Part shown: positions 7,212 through 15,750 of the stretch, piece by piece | Layout: each line of letters opens with the position of its first letter | Position numbering within the stretch: position 1 is the stretch's first letter | Assembly (NCBI GenBank): GCA_034113365.1 | Contig: JAXEXP010000158.1 | Span: forward strand, 18,174 to 82,173 | DNA from: Spyradocola sp034113365 | GTDB lineage: Bacteria; Bacillota; Clostridia; Christensenellales; UBA1750 | Reading direction: 5' to 3' | DNA length: 64,000 nucleotides | The notes under the pieces: model-generated | What the model was told of the DNA's origin: nothing | Seen by the model: only the letters and a program-made list of their open reading frames with translations | Databases searched by the model: none | Translations under genes and position numbers: made by a program

Positions 7212-9098
7212 ATGATCGATCGAGCGATATTCAACAGCGCGCCGCTGGCGCCCAACGCGTTCGCGCCGCTGCCCGTGGGGGCTGTCAAGCCCGCCGGGTA
7301 TCTGCGCGACGTGGAGCGCACGATGGCAAACGGGCTGAGCGGCAACCTTACCAAGGTATGGGACAGCCTGAAGGACTGCGCGTGGCTGGGCGGCGACGGC
7401 GACGACTGGGAGCGCGGGCCGTACTACTTTGACGGGCTGATCCCGCTGGCGTGGCAGCTTGGCGACGAGGAGCTGAAAAGCCTGGCGCAGAAATTCATCG
7501 ACTGGACGCTGGATTCGCAGCGCGAGGACGGGTTCTTCGGGCCTGCGACCAACGACGACTGGTGGCCTCGCATGGTGGCGCTCAAGTGCATGCAGCAGTA
7601 CTTCACCGCCACGGGCGACAAGCGCGTACTGAGCTTTCTGGCGCGCTATTTTGCGTACCAGAACAAGGCGCTGGACGAGAGGCCTTTGGGGCTGTGGAGC
7701 ATCGCGCGCGTGGGCGAGGAGTTGCAGGTGATCCAGTTCCTGTACAACATCACGGGGCAGAAGGCGCTGCTGAAGCTGCAGGACAAGCTGATGCAGCAGT
7801 CCATCGACTGGACGGGGTACTTCCACACCTTCCCCGACGCGCGGGATCAGAAGCGCGCGTTCCCGTGGTCGCTGCTGGGGCCGATGCTCGAGAACAACAC
7901 CGACGCGTGGTCGGCGGGCTGGCAGCAGCACCATCATGTGCACGGCGTCAACATCGCCATGGCGCTCAAGACGCCCATGCTGGACCACGAAGTGCACGGC
8001 GGCATCAAGCAGGAGCAGGCCTTCCGCGCGGGGTGGACCAAGCTGATGCGCGCGCACGGCGTGGCGTGCGGTCTGTACACCTGCGACGAGCACCTGTCGG
8101 GCGCAAACCCCTCGCAGGGCATCGAGACGTGCACGGTGGTGGAGATGATGTACACGCTCGAGAGCCTGATGGCGATGTGCGACGACGCGGAGCTGGGCGA
8201 CCTGTGGGAGCGCATTGCGTACAACGCGCTGCCCGGCGCGCTGACGCCGGACGGCTGGGCGCACCCGTACTACCAGCAGGTGAACCAGATCCGCATAGAC
8301 GATCAGAAGCGCGATTTCTACAACAACGACAAGGACAGCAACGTGCTGGGGCTGGAGCCCACGTTTGGCTGCTGCACCGCAAATCTGCACCAGGGCTGGC
8401 CGAAGTTCACGGCGCACCTGTGGATGGCGACGCGCGAGGGCGGGCTGGCGGCGCAGTCTTACGCGCCGTGCGAGGTGCTGTGGCGCGTCGGGCCGGCGAA
8501 GGTGAACGTCAGCGTTGAGGGGAACTATCCCGTGTCCGAGGAGATCGTGATCCGCGTCAGGTGCTCGCAGGAGGCGGCCTTCCCGCTGAAGCTGCGCATC
8601 CCCGGCTGGACGCAGGACGCGTATGCAAAGATCGGCGAGACGGTGTACCCGGCAAAGGCGGGCTCTTACCTGACCCTGGAGCGCGTCTGGGGCGAGGAGA
8701 CGGAGATCCGGCTGTTCATCGCGCAGGAGGTGCGCACGGAGAAGTGGTATCACCAGACGCTGGCGGTGTACCGCGGGCCGCTGCTGTACGTGCTGCCGAT
8801 TGAGACGCGCTGGGAATACAAGGGCGAGCTGCCGCTGTGCGACCGCTGGGCGTACCCGCTGTCGCAGTGGAATTACGCGCTGCTGCCGGAATATGGATTT
8901 ACCGTGGACAAGACGGGAACAAAGATCACGGCGACGGCGTTTATCTGCCCGGAATGGGGCGAAAAGCATGGCTCGGCGGATCAGCCGCCGGTGCGGCCGC
9001 TGCGGCAGGCGGACAAGGAGCGCGTGCACATCACGCTGGTGCCCTACGGCACGTCCATGCTGCGCATCGCGCAGTTCCCCTACGGCAGAGAGGAATAG
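7212..9098 (+). CDS. GH127 beta-L-arabinofuranosidase-like (DUF1680)
   Basis: A 628-residue cytoplasmic glycosidase of family GH127, whose characterised members release L-arabinofuranose from plant hydroxyproline-rich glycans. The alpha/alpha barrel covers roughly residues 20-430, followed by beta domains. The metal-and-nucleophile set of the family is visible: Glu305 and Cys307 in GIETCTVVEMMY, Cys387 and Cys388 in FGCCTANLHQGWPKF, matching the Glu/Cys/Cys-Cys pattern of HypBA1, in which one cysteine is the nucleophile. GAAGGGAGA precedes the start. The Gfo/Idh/MocA gene follows after 31 bases, so the two are probably cotranscribed. Confidence 0.9.
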   Translation: MIDRAIFNSAPLAPNAFAPLPVGAVKPAGYLRDVERTMANGLSGNLTKVWDSLKDCAWLGGDGDDWERGPYYFDGLIPLAWQLGDEELKSLAQKFIDWTLDSQREDGFFGPATNDDWWPRMVALKCMQQYFTATGDKRVLSFLARYFAYQNKALDERPLGLWSIARVGEELQVIQFLYNITGQKALLKLQDKLMQQSIDWTGYFHTFPDARDQKRAFPWSLLGPMLENNTDAWSAGWQQHHHVHGVNIAMALKTPMLDHEVHGGIKQEQAFRAGWTKLMRAHGVACGLYTCDEHLSGANPSQGIETCTVVEMMYTLESLMAMCDDAELGDLWERIAYNALPGALTPDGWAHPYYQQVNQIRIDDQKRDFYNNDKDSNVLGLEPTFGCCTANLHQGWPKFTAHLWMATREGGLAAQSYAPCEVLWRVGPAKVNVSVEGNYPVSEEIVIRVRCSQEAAFPLKLRIPGWTQDAYAKIGETVYPAKAGSYLTLERVWGEETEIRLFIAQEVRTEKWYHQTLAVYRGPLLYVLPIETRWEYKGELPLCDRWAYPLSQWNYALLPEYGFTVDKTGTKITATAFICPEWGEKHGSADQPPVRPLRQADKERVHITLVPYGTSMLRIAQFPYGREE

Positions 9099-9129
9099 AC
9101 TACATCATTCATGCAAGGAGAAATGAAAA

Positions 9130-10197
9130 ATGGGACTGAAGATCGGCATCATTGGCTTTGGCGGCATGGCGCACTGGCATGCGAGCAACGCGGGCAAGCT
9201 GGAGGGCGTGGAGTTCCTCGCGGCCTACGACGTGGACGAGCAGCAGCTGGTGAGCGCGGAAAAGGAATTCGGCATGAAGCCGTGCAGGACGCTGGACGAG
9301 CTGCTTAACATCCCGGAGATCAACTTTGTGCTGGTGGCGACGCCCAATCAGGTGCACAAGGAGCTTGTGATCGCGGCGCTGCGCGCGGGCAAGAACGTGA
9401 TGACGGAAAAGCCCGCGACGCTGTCGGTCGCGGACTGGGACGAGATGGTGGCGGTCAGCCGCGAGTGCGGCAAGCTGCTCACCGTGCACCAGAACCGCCG
9501 CTGGGACAAGGACTACCGCGTGATGCGCGAGGTGATCGAAAATGGCACCATCGGCAAGGTGTACTCCATCGAGAGCCGCGTGTTCGGCACGGTGGGCGGC
9601 ATGTACGGCTGGCGCGCGTTCAAGGAGTACGGCGGCGGCATGGTGCTGGACTGGGGCGTGCACCTGTTTGACCAGCTGCTGTGGATGTACCCGGACAAGA
9701 AGATCGTGGACGTCAAGGCCGAGCTGATGAGCCTGCTGGAGGCCAACCGCGAGGTGGACGACTACTTCAAGGTGATGCTCAAGCTGGAGGACGGCCCCGT
9801 GCTGACGGTGGAGGTGGGCTCCTACGCCTTCCGCGCGCTGCCGCGCTGGTACTGCATCGGCGACAACGGAACGCTGCAGATCGACGACTTTTCCTGCGAA
9901 AAGGGCGGCATCACGCGGCCGCGGTTCGGCGCGGCGGGTAATGTGGCGCCCGTTGTGGTGCAGACCCCCGCAGGCCCCACGCGCATGATGGCCCCCCGGC
10001 CCCCGGAGACGCGCGAGGAGCTGCCGCTGCCCGAGGTGGAGGCCAGCTGGACGAGCCTGTACGAGAACCTGGTGGACGTGATCGACAACGGCGCGGAGCT
10101 GATCGTCAAGCCCGAGCAGGTGCGCCGCGTGCTGCAGCTGATCGAGGCGATCTTCGACTCGGCTTGGTGCGGACACTCCGTGGGCGTGCGCATCTGA
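9130..10197 (+). CDS. Gfo/Idh/MocA family NAD(P)-dependent oxidoreductase
   Basis: A 355-residue sugar-type dehydrogenase. The N-terminal Rossmann fold begins GIIGFGGMAHWHASN (GxGGxA type), the EKP motif appears as MTEKPATLS near residue 97, and the GFO_IDH_MocA C-terminal domain carries GGGMVLDWGVHLFDQLLW with its catalytic-type histidine. Members oxidise or epimerise sugars, polyols or their derivatives. Position right after a GH127 gene suggests it acts on the released sugar, but that is inferred. AAGGAGA lies ten bases before the ATG. Confidence 0.88.
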   Translation: MGLKIGIIGFGGMAHWHASNAGKLEGVEFLAAYDVDEQQLVSAEKEFGMKPCRTLDELLNIPEINFVLVATPNQVHKELVIAALRAGKNVMTEKPATLSVADWDEMVAVSRECGKLLTVHQNRRWDKDYRVMREVIENGTIGKVYSIESRVFGTVGGMYGWRAFKEYGGGMVLDWGVHLFDQLLWMYPDKKIVDVKAELMSLLEANREVDDYFKVMLKLEDGPVLTVEVGSYAFRALPRWYCIGDNGTLQIDDFSCEKGGITRPRFGAAGNVAPVVVQTPAGPTRMMAPRPPETREELPLPEVEASWTSLYENLVDVIDNGAELIVKPEQVRRVLQLIEAIFDSAWCGHSVGVRI

Positions 10198-10236
10198 GTA
10201 TAAAATCCCCCCTGACCAGACCCGGGAGGTACTGAC

Positions 10237-11127
10237 ATGAAACTGCGAATGAGGCTTTGTGCACTGCTTGCGGCGCTGCTGCTCATGCTGACGGGCTGCG
10301 GCGGCGAGGCGACTTCGTCCTACGACAGGCCCGCGGTGAGCGAGCCGGAGATGTACGTGGAAGAGGCCTATGCGCCGGGCGCGGGGCTGGATGAGAGCGA
10401 CTTTTCCGTGGACGGCATGGTGGAAAGCTCCCGCAAGCTGATCCGGCGCAGCACGCTGCAGCTGGAGACGCTGGACTTTGACCAGGCGGTGGACGAGATC
10501 AACGCGCTGGTGACCCAGCTGGGCGGTTACATGGAGTCCAGCTACGTGGAGGGCGGCGCACACGGCGGCAGCCGCACGGCAAACTTCACCTGCCGCGTGC
10601 CCGCGAAGGACTTTGCCGCGGCAAACGAGAAGCTGGCCGCCGTGGGCAACGTGGTGTCGCGCAGCCAGAGCGCCGAGGACGTGACCGACCAGTACTACGA
10701 CGTGCAGGCCGAGCTGGACGCGCTGAAGGTGCAGCAGGAGCGGCTGCTGGCGATGATGGAGCAGGCCACGGAGATGGCGGATCTGATCGCGCTGGAGGAG
10801 GAGCTGACCGAGGTGCGCTACCGCATCAACGACCGCACCTCCGCCATCAAGCGCTACGACGGGCTGGTGGAGTACGCCACCATCGACATCGACCTGACCG
10901 AGGTGGTGGAATACCAGGAGCTGCCGGCCGAGACCTTCGGCGACCGCGTGGCGGAGACCTTCTTTGGCTCCCTGGAGTTCGCAAAGGAATTCGGCCAGGG
11001 CATCGTGCTGGTGATCGTGGCCGTGCTGCCCTTTGCGGCGGTCTACGGCGGCATCGCGGCGATCGCGGCTGGGCTGATCGTGCTGATCGTCAAGCTGTGC
11101 CGGAACAAAAAGAAGCAGCAGAAATAA
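10237..11127 (+). CDS. DUF4349 lipoprotein
   Basis: A 296-residue membrane-attached protein. A lipoprotein signal ends in LTGC (Cys at about 20); the DUF4349 domain follows, including IRRSTLQLETLDFDQAVDEI and a long helical stretch rich in Glu and Gln (about 140-215) likely to form a coiled coil. A C-terminal transmembrane helix (IVLVIVAVLPFAAVYGG region) is followed by a Lys-rich tail, so it is held at both ends. The molecular role of DUF4349 is not established. GGGAGG precedes the start, 39 bases after the oxidoreductase; the hairpin at 11140-11178 ends the unit. Confidence 0.85.
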   Translation: MKLRMRLCALLAALLLMLTGCGGEATSSYDRPAVSEPEMYVEEAYAPGAGLDESDFSVDGMVESSRKLIRRSTLQLETLDFDQAVDEINALVTQLGGYMESSYVEGGAHGGSRTANFTCRVPAKDFAAANEKLAAVGNVVSRSQSAEDVTDQYYDVQAELDALKVQQERLLAMMEQATEMADLIALEEELTEVRYRINDRTSAIKRYDGLVEYATIDIDLTEVVEYQELPAETFGDRVAETFFGSLEFAKEFGQGIVLVIVAVLPFAAVYGGIAAIAAGLIVLIVKLCRNKKKQQK

Positions 11128-11139
11128 CCGAATTACCGG

Positions 11140-11178
11140 GCGGCGTTCCGCGGCATGTGCGCAGGACGCCGCTTTTTT
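11140..11178 (+). terminator. Intrinsic terminator after the DUF4349 gene
   Basis: GCGGCGTTCC pairs with GGACGCCGC across a 13-base loop and is followed by six T residues (11173-11178). It ends the GH127-oxidoreductase-lipoprotein unit. Confidence 0.85.
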
Positions 11179-11225
11179 GCGCCCGCCGCGTTGCCGTGTG
11201 TAACAAAAACTTTGCTTTTGAATTA

Positions 11226-11254
11226 TTGAGCTCCCAAGTATGCCGGTGTATACT
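11226..11254 (+). promoter_or_regulatory. Promoter of the MATE exporter gene
   Basis: -35 TTGAGC (11226-11231), 17-base spacer, -10 TATACT (11249-11254). The first transcribed bases contain GTGTAT...ATACAC, an inverted repeat overlapping the -10 region that could be an operator, though it is imperfect and unproven. Confidence 0.65.
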
Positions 11255-11297
11255 AGAGGATGGCATTATACATCATACACGGAGGGAATAGGGAAAC

Positions 11298-12665
11298 ATG
11301 CAGGAAGGTTTGACACGTGAAAACAAGATGGGCGTCATGCCCGTGGGCAAGCTGCTGATGAGCATGTCGCTTCCCATCATGATCTCGATGCTGATCCAGG
11401 CGCTGTACAACATCGTGGACTCGATGTTCGCGGCGCGCATCAGCGAGGACGCGCTGACGGCGGTGTCGCTGGCCTTCCCCATACAGAACCTGATGATCGC
11501 GGTGGCCACGGGCACGGGCGTGGGCATGAACTCGCTGCTGTCCAAGGCGCTGGGCGCGAAGGACTTTGACCGGGCCAACCGCGCGGCGACCAACGGTCTG
11601 TTCGTGCTGGTGCTCTCCTGTGTGCCCTTCATGCTGTTCGGTGGCCTGCTGACCGACTGGTTCATGCGCACGCAGACCGACATCGAGAGCATCATACTGC
11701 ACGGCGACAGCTACCTGCGCGTGGTGTGTCTGGTGAGCGTGGGGGCGTTTGGCGCGATCGCGGTGGAGCGGCTGCTGCAGGCGACGGGCAAGACGGTCTA
11801 CTCCATGATCACGCAGGCGGTGGGCGCGGTGGTCAACATCGCGCTGGACCCCGTGCTCATCTTCGGCCTGTGCGGCCTGCCCGCGATGGGCGTGACGGGC
11901 GCGGCGGTGGCCACGGTGATCAGCCAGTGCGTCAGCTTCGTGCTGGGCATCGTGTTCAACGTGTGCTGCAACCGCGAGATCAGCCTGAGCTACCGCGGCT
12001 TCCGTCCCGACGGCCACATCATCGGCCGCATCTACGCGGTGGGCGTGCCCTCCATCCTGATGGCCTCCATCGGCTCGGTGATGACGTTCTTCATGAACCG
12101 CATCCTGATCGCCTTCTCCTCGACGGCCACGGCGGTGCTGGGCGTGTACTTCAAGCTGCAGTCCTTCATCTTCATGCCCATCTTCGGCCTGAACAACGGC
12201 CTTGTGCCCATCGTGTCCTACAACTACGGCGCCAAGAAGAAAAAGCGCATGATGCGCAGCATCAAGCTGGCGATCCTGACGGCGCTGTGCATCATGGCGG
12301 CGGGCTTCCTCGCCTTTGAGCTGATCCCGGACCAGCTGATGGGGCTGTACAACGCCTCGGAGCACATGCTGTCCATCGGCGAGCCCGCGCTGCGCATCAT
12401 CGGCATCCATTTCCTGATCGCGGGCTACTGCATCGTGGCCGGGTCGGTGTTCCAGGCGCTGGGCAATGCGCTGCCCAGCCTGATCACCTCGCTGGCGCGC
12501 CAGCTGGTGGTGCTGCTGCCCGTGGCCTGGCTGCTGGCGCAGACCGGCAACGTCAACAACGTGTGGTGGGCCTTCCCCATCGCCGAGGTGATGTCGGCCG
12601 CGATGACCACGCTGTTCTTCGTGCGCGAGTACCGCGCAAAGATCAAGCCTCTGCCCGAGGAATGA
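11298..12665 (+). CDS. MATE family efflux transporter
   Basis: A 455-residue integral membrane protein with about twelve hydrophobic segments in two similar halves, typical of the MATE/DinF cation-coupled drug exporters. Family features include the N-terminal MPVGKLLMSMSLPIMISMLIQ, YNIVDSMFAARIS in helix 1-2, and GFRPDGHIIGRIYAVGVPS at the start of the second half. Length is normal for the family. GGAGGG lies about eleven bases before the ATG. It stands alone between its own promoter and terminator, so its substrate cannot be inferred from neighbours. Confidence 0.9.
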   Translation: MQEGLTRENKMGVMPVGKLLMSMSLPIMISMLIQALYNIVDSMFAARISEDALTAVSLAFPIQNLMIAVATGTGVGMNSLLSKALGAKDFDRANRAATNGLFVLVLSCVPFMLFGGLLTDWFMRTQTDIESIILHGDSYLRVVCLVSVGAFGAIAVERLLQATGKTVYSMITQAVGAVVNIALDPVLIFGLCGLPAMGVTGAAVATVISQCVSFVLGIVFNVCCNREISLSYRGFRPDGHIIGRIYAVGVPSILMASIGSVMTFFMNRILIAFSSTATAVLGVYFKLQSFIFMPIFGLNNGLVPIVSYNYGAKKKKRMMRSIKLAILTALCIMAAGFLAFELIPDQLMGLYNASEHMLSIGEPALRIIGIHFLIAGYCIVAGSVFQALGNALPSLITSLARQLVVLLPVAWLLAQTGNVNNVWWAFPIAEVMSAAMTTLFFVREYRAKIKPLPEE

Positions 12666-12682
12666 TAATCTGAACCTGTAGC

Positions 12683-12738
12683 TCCTCCCGATCCTGCAAT
12701 AGTGCGCAAGCATCATCGCAGGATCAGGAGGATTATTT
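12683..12738 (+). terminator. Intrinsic terminator of the MATE gene
   Basis: TCCTCCCGATCCTGC pairs with GCAGGATCAGGAGGA (12683-12697 with 12718-12732) with one mismatch, followed by TTATTT. The T-run is short but the stem is long and well placed. Confidence 0.7.
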
Positions 12739-12757
12739 CTGTACGCGCAGTATTCAT

Positions 12758-12790
12758 AAAAAAAGAAAACGCCCGGTTTCAGGCGTTTTC
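12758..12790 (-). terminator. Intrinsic terminator of tRNA-Ile
   Basis: GAAAACGCC/GGCGTTTTC stem with a run of seven T on the minus-strand side (12758-12764), nine bases beyond the tRNA-Ile 3' end. Confidence 0.85.
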
Positions 12791-12798
12791 TATCACAA

Positions 12799-12875
12799 TG
12801 GTGGGTCGCAGTAGACTCGAACTACCGACCTCACGCTTATCAGGCGTGTGCTCTAACCAACTGAGCTAGCGACCC
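12799..12875 (-). tRNA. tRNA-Ile (anticodon GAT)
   Basis: 77-nt minus-strand cloverleaf: acceptor GGGTCGC/GCGACCC, D arm with AGCTCAGTTGGTTAGAGC, anticodon stem CACGC/GCGTG with loop CTGATAA (anticodon GAT) and T loop GTTCGAGTC. CCA is encoded (12799-12801). It is a single gene with its own promoter and terminator. Confidence 0.95.
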
Positions 12876-12893
12876 GTGCTTTACAGCTTAAAC

Positions 12894-12922
12894 AGCATAA
12901 CACGCCGCAGAGGATTTGTCAA
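12894..12922 (-). promoter_or_regulatory. Promoter of tRNA-Ile
   Basis: Minus strand: -35 TTGACA (12917-12922), 17-base spacer, -10 TATGCT (12894-12899), 18 bases upstream of the tRNA. The bases between here and the lipoprotein start at 13060 contain a TATAAT on the plus strand (about 12942) that may serve that gene, without a clear -35. Confidence 0.85.
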
Positions 12923-13059
12923 GGGATACCGTCAAAATTCTGTATAATAAAGTAAGATAAGGCAATTATAGGAACTCATCGGCTTCGCCTTTCGTCTCTA
13001 TAGCAGGAAGCGCAGCGGAATCTGCACTCCCCAAAACGACGATAGGAAGTGTCCATGAG

Positions 13060-13773
13060 ATGAAGAAGAGTACGTTATTCGGTATGCTGCTGATGCTGAG
13101 TCTGGTCGTATTTACGGCGGCGTTGACCGCCTGTGCCGCGCCAGCGTCGGAGGCGCCGACCGAAGCACCGGTCGCTTCGTCCGAACCGGTCACTCCGGAG
13201 TCTGAGCCGCAGCCGGAGCCGTCCATTCCCGCAGCCGTCATGCCCCTGAACCCGCTGGAGGATGCGCAGGACGCGCTGGAGGATGGCGTTTACCCCGTCA
13301 GCTTCTCCGCTGGGGACCTGGCAAAGGAAGACAGCGGCTTAGTGCTGACCGTGGAGGTATTCGGCTTCGATCGCTACGCCAAGGGGGACATCGACGCGCT
13401 GGCTATAGGCGGGCACATCCGCGTCTGCGGTGTGGAGCGAGAGGTCACAGCCATCGAGCGCGATCCCCAGTTCGGGGACGTGGTAATTAACGGGGACATT
13501 CGGCTGATGGCGCAGGAGGACGAATACCGCACAACGGCCGAAAACGACCATCCGATGTATTATTCGGTGGGCAAGGTCGTGATTCCGCTGTCCGCGGAGG
13601 CGGTGTTCACGGACAAGTCCGACCCGGAAGCGGCGCCGGAGGGCGCGGTGTTCGGGTACGACGAGATTCCCGACGCCATACGCAACGGCGCGCAGGACTT
13701 TTCCTGCTACAACACCACAATCACAGTGCGGGGTGGCAGCATTGTGGAGCTGATCCGCCGCTGGATTCCCTGA
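13060..13773 (+). CDS. Lipoprotein of unknown function
   Basis: A 237-residue secreted lipoprotein. The signal peptide ends in the lipobox LTAC with Cys25 as the lipidated residue. A linker rich in Pro, Glu, Ser and Thr (about 28-62) follows, then a globular region of about 175 residues containing LTVEVFGFDRYAKGDIDALA and GHIRVCGVEREVTAIERD, with alternating strands that suggest a small beta domain. I do not recognise the family. It is monocistronic with a terminator directly after it. Location should be the outer face of the cytoplasmic membrane. Confidence 0.75.
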   Translation: MKKSTLFGMLLMLSLVVFTAALTACAAPASEAPTEAPVASSEPVTPESEPQPEPSIPAAVMPLNPLEDAQDALEDGVYPVSFSAGDLAKEDSGLVLTVEVFGFDRYAKGDIDALAIGGHIRVCGVEREVTAIERDPQFGDVVINGDIRLMAQEDEYRTTAENDHPMYYSVGKVVIPLSAEAVFTDKSDPEAAPEGAVFGYDEIPDAIRNGAQDFSCYNTTITVRGGSIVELIRRWIP

Positions 13774-13794
13774 GATTTACCGTCAAATATGCCA

Positions 13795-13836
13795 AGAGGA
13801 CGAGAGCGCATCGGCTTTCGTCCTCTATTGTTTTTG
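13795..13836 (+). terminator. Intrinsic terminator after the lipoprotein gene
   Basis: AGAGGACGA/TCGTCCTCT stem (13795-13803 with 13818-13826), then ATTGTTTTT. The minus-strand gene at 13844 converges here, so the stem may serve both sides. Confidence 0.8.
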
Positions 13837-13843
13837 GTGCTGT

Positions 13844-14821
13844 TTACGCTTCGTCCGCGGGGAAGATGACGCCCATCTGGCGGCGGGCTTCGTCCATGAC
13901 GCGGGCGGCGAGGAGCGAGGCGCGGTGGTAAGCGGACACATCGGCGCGGGTGCGGACGATGTCCTGGAATGCGGCGATCTCAAAGCGCATGGACTGGGGC
14001 TCGTGCACGGTGGGCAGCGTCTGGCGGGGCTGGCCGCGCAGGCACAGCGTCAGCTCCTGCGGCACGGAGATGTGGTCGACGAGCAGGCTGCCGTTTTCGC
14101 CCTGGAACTCGCTGGGGATGCAGCCGTCGGCGATCTTGGAATAGTGGATGTCCACCTGGAAATCGCCGTAGGACAGCAGGATGGAGCCCGCGCCGTCAAA
14201 GCCGTTGGGGAGCTTTACGGCGGTGGCCTGAACCGAGCGGGGCTCGCCGAAGAGCAGCACGGCGGGATGAACGCAATAGACGCCGATGTCGAGCAGCGAG
14301 CTGTTGGATAGCGCGGGGTTGAACGCGTTGAGCACCTGGCCCGCCTTGAACTTATCATAGCGGGAGGAATACTGGCAGTAGGTGAGGCTGGCGCGGCGCA
14401 GCGTGCCCAGGGCGGGCAGCGCGTCCCGCAGCGTGGCGAAGGACGGCTCGAAGATGGGCTTCATGGCCTCGAGCAGCACCACGCCCATCTCGCGGGCGCA
14501 GGCGAGCATCTCCTCCACCTCGCGGGCGTTGCTGGCCATGGGTTTTTCGCACAAAACGTGCTTTCCGGCGCGCATCATCGCGATGGACTGCGCGCAGTGG
14601 GCGTAGTTGGGGCTGGCGACGTAGACGGCCTCCACCTCGGGGCAGGCGGCCAGATCCTCCAGGCTCCAGAATGCCTTTTTCGCGCCCTGCTGCGCGGCGA
14701 ATTGCTCCGCTCGCTCGCGGGTGCGGCTGCAGACGGCGTAGAGCTCAAAATCCTCGCACAGCCTTCCCGCGGAGATGAATTTCTCCACGATGCTGCCCGA
14801 GCCGATGACGGCAAAGCGCAT
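13844..14821 (-). CDS. Gfo/Idh/MocA family oxidoreductase
   Basis: A 325-residue NAD(P)-dependent dehydrogenase. The start is the ATG of MRFAVIGSGSIVEKF, where the Rossmann fold begins; the longer frame adds only a basic, non-conserved leader from inside the preceding gene. GxGxI nucleotide motif at residues 7-12, EKPM motif in HVLCEKPMASNAREVEEML, C-terminal substrate domain with LLDIGVYCVHPAVLLFGEP. It follows the amidotransferase gene by 11 bases and is surely cotranscribed with it. The substrate (sugar or cyclitol type) is unknown. Confidence 0.86.
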   Translation of the reverse strand: MRFAVIGSGSIVEKFISAGRLCEDFELYAVCSRTRERAEQFAAQQGAKKAFWSLEDLAACPEVEAVYVASPNYAHCAQSIAMMRAGKHVLCEKPMASNAREVEEMLACAREMGVVLLEAMKPIFEPSFATLRDALPALGTLRRASLTYCQYSSRYDKFKAGQVLNAFNPALSNSSLLDIGVYCVHPAVLLFGEPRSVQATAVKLPNGFDGAGSILLSYGDFQVDIHYSKIADGCIPSEFQGENGSLLVDHISVPQELTLCLRGQPRQTLPTVHEPQSMRFEIAAFQDIVRTRADVSAYHRASLLAARVMDEARRQMGVIFPADEA

Positions 14822-14832
14822 GGGGTTTCCTC

Positions 14833-15525
14833 CTATTCGTCGCGCACGGCGGCGCATTTGTCGATAAACCAGCGGAAGATGGGCATCATGTTCTCGCCGA
14901 TGAGGCGCTCGGGGTGCCACTGGGTGGCCAGGATCCGGTCGCCGCGCTCGTAGGCCTCCACCACGCCGTCGTCGCTGGTGGCGGCCAGCGTAAAGCAGGG
15001 CGCGAGGGTCTCCACGGCCTGATGGTGCGTGGAATTGACGAGCACCTTCTCCTGGCCGGGGAAGAGCGAGGCCAGCAGCGTGCCGGGCACCAGATGCGCA
15101 TCATGGCGCGTCTCGCGGTTCTGGTGGTTGATGTGCACCTCGGGGCGGTCGAAGATGTGCTGGCAATGGGTGCCGCCCATCGCCACGTTGAGCACCTGCT
15201 CGCCGCGGCAGATGGCCAGGATGGGCTTGTTGCCCGCAAAGAAGGTGCGCGCCAGGCGCAGCTCAGTGTCGTCGCGTTCAAAGGGCACCAGCTCGGCCTT
15301 TTCGTGGGCGGGCTGGCCCAGCGTTTCGGGGCGCAGGTCCGCGCCGCCGGTGAGCAGCAGGCCGTCGAAGTGGGCCAGTATGTAGTCGGCCTCCTGCTGA
15401 TCGGGCACGTTGCCCACATAGAAGGGGCGGCCGCCTGCGGCCTCCACCGCGTGGGTGTAGTTGGCGCCGGGCGCCGCGGGGTCGTCGAATATGATGGATG
15501 CAATGGCGATGTTGGGCTTATTCAT
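14833..15525 (-). CDS. Class I glutamine amidotransferase-like peptidase (C26 family)
   Basis: A 230-residue protein of the gamma-glutamyl-GABA hydrolase (PuuD-like) family. The nucleophile elbow AICRGEQVLNVAMGG supplies the catalytic cysteine, and TQWHPER supplies His and Glu. Family members hydrolyse gamma-glutamyl amides. The start at MNKPNIAIASIIF fits the family length; a much longer frame upstream would run through a region antisense to the next gene. It leads a two-gene unit with the oxidoreductase at 13844. No polyamine genes are nearby, so the exact substrate is open. Confidence 0.86.
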   Translation of the reverse strand: MNKPNIAIASIIFDDPAAPGANYTHAVEAAGGRPFYVGNVPDQQEADYILAHFDGLLLTGGADLRPETLGQPAHEKAELVPFERDDTELRLARTFFAGNKPILAICRGEQVLNVAMGGTHCQHIFDRPEVHINHQNRETRHDAHLVPGTLLASLFPGQEKVLVNSTHHQAVETLAPCFTLAATSDDGVVEAYERGDRILATQWHPERLIGENMMPIFRWFIDKCAAVRDE

Positions 15526-15750
15526 GGGTGGCGTTCGACCTTTCGGGTGGAATTGGCGGTTTTTGCCTGTGACCATTGTACCCGCGCTGCGACGGATATG
15601 CAAGTAAAAAAGTTGCGCCCTGCAAAAATTACCATGTTCCCTGTATTTAAGGGTTTTGGCAGGTTTTGAGGTGGAGTGGAAGAAACATCCATTGAAAAGG
15701 CTGGGGAAACTGTGATAGGCTGTAAAAAACAGAAAGGAGAGTGAACAAAA

